Assembly: GCA_018398585.1 (NCBI GenBank)
Contig: JAGTTD010000026.1
Coordinates: forward strand, 377,001-441,000
DNA from: Simmondsia chinensis
Lineage: Eukaryota; Streptophyta; Magnoliopsida; Caryophyllales; Simmondsiaceae
Length of the DNA: 64,000 nucleotides
Direction: 5' to 3'
Part shown: piece by piece, positions 57,420-64,000 of the stretch
Position numbering within the stretch: the first letter of the stretch is position 1
How the letters are laid out: the number at the start of each line of letters is the position of its first letter
The notes under the pieces: generated by a model
Told to the model about the DNA's origin: nothing
Seen by the model: the letters and a program-made list of their open reading frames with translations, nothing else
Databases searched by the model: none
Position numbers and translations under genes: made by a program

Positions 57420-58420
57420 ATTTATACTTTTGATTTTCTTTTCTTTTGTATGCTGTTGCTCTTGGTACTTCGGAGGCTCACCTTCAGTACTCTAATGAGG
57501 ATTTTCTCCTCATAATTATTAAAAGAAAAAAAGAATCTGATGAACCATGTTTTTTGCCATACTTTTGGCTTTTTGACTTTTCTTCGCTTAACTCTATGTG
57601 CCTATTTGAGGACTTCTCCTCTTAAGTATCAGAAAAGAGAAAAACAGAGAGAGAGAATCTGATCAACAATAATATATAATGATCAACCATGCCATAGTTT
57701 GTTTTTGTCTATCCTAGGGGTTAAATAGTTTTGCCCTTTTTTTATTTCGGTTTTTTTAAATCTTGATCTTTCGGAGGATTTCCTCATGTACATTAACGAG
57801 GAACTTCTTATTTTAATTAAAAAAAAAATGCCTTAGTTCGTGAATAAGTTTTTAACATTTGAAAAAAATGTGCAAGATGTATATAATTTAGATACCTAAA
57901 TAAGCGTGAGTTAATAGAGTAAGCTTATTCAGGTACATTAGTCGATGGACTGAAGTCTAAACAAATCAATCTCCAGGCTATATGAGCTGTCTTTAACTTA
58001 AACGAGTCAAGTTCAAGCAATCTATGATCAAAGTTGAATTTTTCACTATAGACTTCTTAGAACCAAGCTCTAAACTAAGTGACATAAACTTGATGAAGTT
58101 ATTTACAAACATAAATATAAGACTACTCCTTTTTATTCTATGGCACCATGACAGCGACCGTTATAAAACCGCAAACTATGCTTTGATTCCGCGGTCTCAT
58201 AACTTTCAAAACAAGGATTCATGCATATATTGAGTGAGGCAAATTAGTTATTAGACATAATTACTTAGAATTAAATAATAGTGTAAAACAGTGTAGAGGG
58301 GAATAATTGAAACCAACATCTCTTCCATATGAGAATGTATCCCAGATTAATTAAGCGAAACCAAGCCAATTTACACTAACGACTTTTCCGGGAACATATG
58401 CTCTATACTGCGGACTAGCT
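57420..58420 (+). repeat. Duplicated segment, right half, with nested LINE tails
   Basis: 57530-57975 matches the second half of 30275-30720. It has gained short LINE tails. One ends near 57525 after GAGGATTTTCTCCTC. One (about 57545-57650) is flanked by AATCTGATGAAC and AATCTGATCAAC. One ends in an A run at about 57820-57830 with a GCCATAGTTTGT/GCCTTAGTTCGT flank pair. 57980-58420 shows nothing recognisable. Confidence 0.6.
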
Positions 58421-58557
58421 TCTCAGGCTAGGGGTCCTCGGAAACAGCCTCGCTTCAGGGTAGCCCCCTGAAGGGGGAAGGCTGCATATATCTACCCCTC
58501 GACCTTACTTTTGTGGGAGCTCTTGCAGGCACTGGGTTTGTTATTGTTGTTGTACTT
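58421..58557 (+). mobile_element. Au-like SINE, copy C
   Basis: It contains GGTCCTCGGAAACAGCCTC, CCCTGAAGGGGGAAGGCTGC, GTGGGAGC, GGCACTGGG and a TTGTTATTGTTGTTGTAC end. It shares its body with the SINE in intron 6 and the SINE in intron 3 of ADH-like gene 1. Confidence 0.75.
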
Positions 58558-58814
58558 TTCCGGGTACATTGAGCCTAAATTTCAATTGAAGCTTACAACC
58601 TTATGTTTCGTATATCGTATTCACATATTTGTTTTCCACATTACAAGTTTAAATCAATATAATATATCTATAAATATTTCATCGTTTTGAGTTTAGTGCA
58701 AAGAAGAATATGAAACCTTAACCAGTAATTTGCAATATCTAAAAACAACTTTTAATTATGTAATATTACTAAAACTAAAGAATGGAGTATTATCTCTTGT
58801 ACCTTCAACACATT

Positions 58815-58912
58815 TTTTTTTTTTTTTGATAATTAGAGAGATAACTCTCTATACAAAATCGGGGCACCACCAAAGTGAAGCCCCAAAAAACCCACCCGAG
58901 TGGGAAAAAACA
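58815..58912 (-). mobile_element. 98-bp LINE tail
   Basis: The T run at the left end is the minus-strand poly(A). The insert is flanked by a perfect 14-bp duplication, ACCTTCAACACATT (58801-58814 and 58913-58926). Next to the poly(A) is an AGAGAGATAACTCTCT stem. Confidence 0.88.
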
Positions 58913-59074
58913 ACCTTCAACACATTATTTCTTCGAGTTGAAGAAGAAAACAAGTATCTAGAAAAGATTGAAAAATGGACATATAGGAAGAAAGACTCAT
59001 ATTCGAGCTAGAGATCAGGGGTTGAGAGAACAACATGAACAAAGTAAAATAAACAAATAGCCTATGTGAAAGGC

Positions 59075-59440
59075 CATGGTTTCCCCCTTTTCCGATAACT
59101 AGAAAGAGAACCAAAGATACAAAAACCGACGTCTCGTAAAAAAAAACCTGAGAGGAAGGAAAAAGAAAAAGGAAAGAAAAGAAAGTCAAGCTCAAGCATA
59201 AGGCGCTCGATAAACAAAATTCATGGTTTTCTTCTAAACAAATAAATCGAAATTAGTCCAATCCTAATTCAGTTTTGCAGCTCCTACAAACAACAATATG
59301 CTTTTTTTTTTTTTTTTTCTCTTTTCTCCCATAACTGATAGGGAGGAAGCACCCTCCAAAAGTTACAAGATGCAAACATCCAAAACAAAACAAGCATGAA
59401 ATAAAAAAAGTCAAAATAAGTCATGGGACTTAAAGCCAAA
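59075..59440 (-). mobile_element. Further LINE-tail-like copies
   Basis: At 59085-59185 the plus strand has CCGATAACTAGAAAGAG, then GATACAAAAACCGAC, like the start of the LINE at 17657. At 59301-59400 a T run is followed by CTGATAGGGAGGAAGCACCC. Target duplications are not clear. Confidence 0.45.
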
Positions 59441-59828
59441 TTTCGCACCATGATCAAAGATAGGCATCATGAGTGGCCCATCTATGGAGGATGATCCATA
59501 ACTGTGAGGCTTTTTTATGTGTATCTAGCTAGCCTAGTCAAATTAGAGTATGTTGTTAGCATATCTTGAGACGAGTGTCACACCGATTAATTTCTTAACC
59601 AACGACATTAAAATCACCTTCTAAAATCATGAATAGACATGGCCACATTTGGTGACCTGTTGTAGAGCTAATGCTATCACCAACAATTGTAGCTGTACGA
59701 CAACCAAAAGATAGAGAATGAGGAAGTACGAACTGAGAACTTTATTTAGTACATCGTTGCATTACAAGTATGATAATAGATAACATCATAACCTTTGATT
59801 AAACACGAATATTACACATAACTTAGTT
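59441..59828. other. 3' flank of ADH-like gene 2
   Basis: No gene or repeat is recognised. The transcript end of gene 2 should lie here, but no polyadenylation signal stands out. Confidence 0.35.
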
Positions 59829-61982
59829 TCAAGAAGACTCTGCTTTATTTCCTTCTTCCTGAGTTATGGCTTGACTGCCTTGCTCGGGAGCTTCATGATT
59901 TTGCTCCTTCGATTCCTTGGAGCTCTTGTCCATCCAAATAATACATCGAAGGCCCTTGCCATTTTCTATCTTCTTCACTGCTTCGTTGATGTCTTCAAAA
60001 TCGACTTCACTTGTAATAAAGGCATCCAATTCGTAATCCTGCAAATAATCACCGTAAAAATAATTTAAAGCCATCCTTTCATGGGAATAAAAGGAGGGTG
60101 GCAATTTTCTTTTATTGTTTGTCAATGATTGTTTTACCTTGTTCTTCCAACGCTTCAAAAGATCAGGAACACCAAGCCTGTGTTTGTAGCCTCCGTACAA
60201 GGATCCTTTGATGATGCTTCCTTTTAGCAAGATATCAATCGAGGGGAATGCCAACTCCGAACCCAAATGGAAACCATCCAATATTATCAATTTTCCCCAA
60301 CCCTGCATTTTATAATACAAGGAAAGACACGGACAATTAGTCTGCCTAGGAATTCCCATCATCAAGCAAGATTCGATCATATATAGAAAAGGAATGCCCG
60401 CCGTAGAAGCTTTATTTTATAGCCAAAAAGCGTAGAGAAGAAAAACCTTTCGGCAACACGCATAAACTTCACGAGTAACCTCTACTTGGCCCGCTGTACA
60501 TTGAAAACAATAATCTGCTCCAAGACCATTCTGTATCCTTGCATTTATGACCTGAATGCATTAAAATATAACTTACAAATGCTCATATAATAGTTATGTA
60601 ATAATTCCGGAAAAAGAATGTAATATTAGATGGTCCCGCTTTACCAAAATATTTGCAATTATATGGATTCATTACAGCCTCGTTTGTATGAATTACCTAT
60701 TTTATTCTGCGACTTTGTCACCGATTGCCAAAAAAATCAAATTATTTGTAGTTAATTGAGATTACCTCACTAACAGATTTACCCTTATAGTCATCTGGGT
60801 TGACAAAATCTGTTATTCCAAATTGTTCCCCTGTACGCACAATGAGATATGTAAATTCCAGTAATCATCCATTTATGAGATGAAATAAGTTGTGTGGTAA
60901 AATAATATTAATTTGTGTTGAAAAATCATATACGCATTGGAAGCAAATCCCAATAAAAAAATATATATATATATAATATTTTACATGGAAAACCTTTCTC
61001 ATTCAGTGTTAAATTTTGAGATTAATACAATCTTTAACTGTAACTCGACATCCCACTCTCACAATGACTCAAATGTAAGTAGTTCTGCATAGATAAAGCT
61101 ACGAATTTCAAATGAAACTTTTGGGCAAGAGTTGCAAATCTTAATTAAATCATACGAACATTACTCTCTTCGTACTCAGTTGAAACATTTTCAGCAACAC
61201 AGAAAGACAATTCACAAACAAAATAGCATTCAATCCCATACTTTCCATCTACCATATGGTATCTCCGCGGTTAAACCTTACAAATTCAAACGCTCCCTCC
61301 TATTTTCGATTCAAAATTGAAATTCAATTCGAAATTATTTGGACTAGTCTAATGTCACCCAAATAGCATCGATATTCTCCATCTTTTTTTTTTTTTCCGA
61401 TAAGTAGGATACAAGTCTGAAAACGCATAAATGCACAAGGCAAAGCCCGAAGGCAAGAAACACTGAGACAATTGAACCAATATCCAAACCCCAACAAAAA
61501 GCTAAACCCGAAACACCAACAAACAAAGACCCCATTGACAGAAGTAACCACACACCAAAACATATGAAGTCAAAGCAAAAAAAAAAAAAAAGAAAAAGAA
61601 AAAGAAAGAAAGGGATCAAAACAAAACAATCGAACCAACAAAACCAAAACCTCCCAAAATACCAAAAATCAAATCTCTAAAAGGGAGCATACACTAATAA
61701 TGAGCTAAGAAAGCCCTACCGTCTTCGTCAAAATTCATTTTTTTGGGTACTAATTTTAAGATAATAATATCTAAAAATTTTGATATTTTATATCTTTATT
61801 TTGTAACTAGTTTAAATAAAATTTAATAAATTAAAAGAAATCAAAATTATTTTATTTTTTCTTTATTAAATGAATTTCTAGTGTATATATTAGCAATGAA
61901 ATTTACCAAGTTTCTGTTTTTCTCGCTTGACATCCACAACAATGATTTGTGCTGCTCCTCTTTGCTTTGCCGCCGCTACCAC
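59829..61982 (-). CDS. Alcohol dehydrogenase-like gene 2, last five exons
   Basis: A paralogue of the gene at 1-6794, on the same strand. Exons: 61907-61982, 60766-60830, 60447-60551, 60138-60302 and 59829-60038, with a natural stop. They encode the C-terminal half of a zinc-type alcohol dehydrogenase: [66 protein letters not shown] and DYELDAFITSEVDFEDINEA. Splice phases agree (76, 65, 105 and 165 nt), so this part is intact. After the usual family end (GLRCIIWMD) about 30 extra hydrophilic residues follow, rich in Glu, Lys and Ser. Exons 1-5, with all the zinc ligands, are not seen between 61983 and 64000; they lie to the right or are lost. Confidence 0.88.
61384..61720 (-). mobile_element. 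Probable LINE tail in intron 6 of ADH-like gene 2
   Basis: A T run at 61384-61397 followed by CCGATAAGTAGG has the same form as the other minus-strand LINE ends. An A-rich stretch lies at 61575-61615. No target duplication was found and the right edge is uncertain. Confidence 0.4.
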
Positions 61983-62580
61983 CTTTTCATACCAAAATTG
62001 ACAATATTTTCAATAAAAGTTTTCAAGTAAATTGAAATTAATTTTAACAATTAAATTTTCAAAATAAATTCTACATTACTCTTCTTATAAATGCATTTAT
62101 TTTACTCCAATTTAATACATAATATAAGGACAAAATTAATTAATTATAAAAAAAATATAATATTAAACTAGCTTTAATATTAATTGATGTAGGACGCATC
62201 TTGGCTCGACGGTTTGCAACCGGCATCTCAGCTGATTGGGCCAATAGGCCGCATCTTGGCAATCTTGGCAATCTTGGCGAGAAGGCGAGCTTGGCAAGAA
62301 ATAGAACGGGCGAGTGGAGACTTGATTAGACGAAGGAGTTTCACTTTACAGAGAAAAGGTAGATTAGTAGATTTTATTATTTATCTTATTTAATTTTAGT
62401 TTTTTATTTTAGATGAAATAGCTCTTTTATTTAAGAAAGAGGATGATTACAATTTTGTTTAATTCGATTTGTCATAAATTTTGTGTTATTTTAGTGTTTC
62501 CTTTTATTCTCGAGTTGTGAAAAGTAAGATTAAACTTATTCCCTTTATTTCTTCATTGTTTTTACAATAGAAATTAAAGG
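61983..62580 (-). other. Intron 5 of ADH-like gene 2, start, then unidentified DNA
   Basis: To about 62170 the sequence aligns with intron 5 of gene 1. From about 62185 it becomes unrelated and more GC-rich, with repeated ATCTTGGC words, so an insertion begins there. Confidence 0.5.
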
Positions 62581-62589
62581 AAGGCCATT

Positions 62590-63546
62590 GAATCTAATAC
62601 GAGCCAAAAAGGGATTAGGCACTTGGTTTCAGCTCCTCGATCGTGGTTCCTTTCTCACTCGAGTTCGGAGGCTCCGGTACTGCATTGAAGAGAACCACCT
62701 CTGATAACATTTCGCTCCAGGTCGGATGAATTGACTCCCGTGATTGCGCGATCTGATCTGTTACCTCCACTTTGGTCTCAGCCAGAGGCGGCGGCGGCGG
62801 CGGCGGCGGTGGGCGAGATCCGTTACTCTTATTGAGGTAATTAGCTCTAATTTCATACTTTTTTTGATCTCTCTCATTTGGTCAAGTTTTGCCATTATCT
62901 TTGCGATTGTAGCTTGTATTCCGGCAATTGCTACCGGATCAAACTCCATCACTATTGCCAAGGGTCGTTAGCTCTGGTACCAATTGATATGAATCAATAT
63001 CGATCTAAGCTCACGAAATCCAATCCAGCATTACGATCGCTCAAATCATTAGCTACAGGATAATAATCGGTTGTCCTAGATTGCATACAGTATAGATATA
63101 TAACTCTGAAGGAGTATTGATAGGGATAGTAACAGAGAAAAGGAGAGAAATCTAGATGAAAGGGGGGACATATGGAGAAGATTTAGGGGGAGAGAGCACT
63201 AACGGAACACATTTCATCAAGCATCATCATCAATAAGCATAAAATCCTAATTAGCTAACTAAGCCTATGTATAGAGAAGGCTCCCCAAAATTTCCAAAAT
63301 GGGATGCGGCAGTGCTGCTAGCGGAGATAAGGCAGAGATGGCATGGCGTGATGGGGGCTTGGCGGTTGTATATTATGGGCGAGATGGGGTACTTGGTGGC
63401 GTGACTTGGTGAGCAACATAGTTGGCGGGTACGACTAAGCGAGTAGATGGTTCGGCGTCTAATGAGCTAGCGTCGTAACCAAGTGCCTAATCCCTTTTTG
63501 GCACATATTAGAATCCTTCAATTTCCAAATTTTTATCTTTCAACAC
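62590..63546 (-). mobile_element. LTR-retrotransposon fragment with primer site and inverted repeat
   Basis: On the minus strand TTGGTACCAGAGC at about 62970-62983 resembles a methionine-tRNA primer site. The probable LTR starts TGATATGAATC (plus strand) at 62984. A short gag-like frame (62761-62961) follows on the minus strand. About 50 bp at 62590-62640 recurs inverted at about 63470-63522 (GCCAAAAAGGGATTAGGCAC and its complement). The second LTR is not visible. Confidence 0.45.
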
Positions 63547-64000
63547 CGCCTTATTGATTATCAAACAAAATATAATTTTTTAATGCATTTTGATGAACTT
63601 GTTGTTAGAATTTGGTTCCTAAATAGTGTAAACTATGTCTGAGTATAATAGTCAGAGAGAGCTAAGATATTTGTCGCAAACAGGTTTTGGCGAATAAAAC
63701 GTAAAATACTTAAATGAGGAATTTTACTTAAATCAAAATGTGTTTTGTATTTAAGTAAAATAAATTAAATAAATATAATAATTAAATTTAAGTGTTTTTA
63801 GCTGTTGGAAATTGTTGGATGAATTTAAAAATGAAGCTTCTTTGGGAAGCTTCTCGTGTCCTTGTTTTCCTGCCTTTGCATCGCCACGTGTCATCACAGG
63901 AGTGGCTAGGCTTGAGGTTGAATCTGGGTCGTTGCTTGTGCGGCTAATCTAACGGTTGGGAGGGGGGACACGTGTCACCCATCCGGTGCCCCCTTGTGTG
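63547..64000. other. Right edge, possible start of another Copia-type LTR
   Basis: TGTTAGAATTTGGTTCCTAA at about 63602 resembles the minus-strand start of the LTRs at 10638 and 16299. GAAGCTTC and CACGTGTCA blocks follow in a similar order. The window ends before this can be confirmed. Confidence 0.3.

Noticed and set aside
62744..62971. A plus-strand frame with an arginine run
   Set aside because: It is the complement of a GGC microsatellite-like stretch in an LTR-element fragment; the opposite strand also gives an arginine run, so it reflects simple sequence.

Overview
This is a plant nuclear genome window, very probably from an angiosperm and most likely a eudicot. It is AT-rich, has GT-AG introns, and is packed with plant-type transposable elements: Copia, Tat and chromovirus Gypsy, L1-type LINE, Au-like SINE, CACTA, hAT and Mutator-like. 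The species cannot be read from the sequence. No bacterial features, CRISPR, rRNA or tRNA genes were seen.

The only host genes recognised are two paralogous zinc-dependent alcohol dehydrogenase-like (ADH-like) genes, both on the minus strand. ADH-like gene 1 (1-6794) has nine complete exons, and its last exon runs off the left edge. ADH-like gene 2 (59829-61982) has its last five exons; the first five are missing or lie beyond the right edge. Exon sizes match except for one base in exon 7 of gene 1, which breaks its frame, and several introns can still be aligned. This is a tandem pair pushed about 53 kb apart by transposons.

Layout. 1-6.8 kb: ADH-like gene 1, with two SINEs and an old hAT relic in its introns. 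8.4-10.2 kb: two Mutator-like foldback elements with 9-bp target duplications. 10.6-17.2 kb: a complete but damaged Copia element with two LTRs and a 5-bp target duplication. 17.6-20.2 kb: a 5'-truncated L1-type LINE with a 14-bp target duplication. 22.2-30.1 kb: a CACTA element with both ends, a TNP2-type transposase and a second protein. 30.1-32.9 kb: a duplicated segment and a Copia remnant. 32.9-57.4 kb: a Tat-lineage Ty3/Gypsy element on the minus strand. A chromovirus on the plus strand sits in its 3' LTR. Its 3' region carries an F-box-like fragment, a minisatellite and an antisense ORF. Just after that ORF is a non-autonomous hAT, which itself contains a second CACTA element. 57.4-59.8 kb: the other half of the duplicated segment, a SINE and several short LINE tails. 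59.8-62 kb: ADH-like gene 2. 62-64 kb: LTR fragments.

Nearly all transposon genes are broken by stops, frameshifts or deletions, so the window reads as a record of successive insertions into a small metabolic gene cluster. I see no gene set forming a new biological system. The most informative points are the nested insertions dated by their target duplications, the captured F-box-like fragment with an antisense ORF, the foldback elements with periodic ends, the shared stem-loop LINE ends, and the one-base lesion in ADH-like gene 1.
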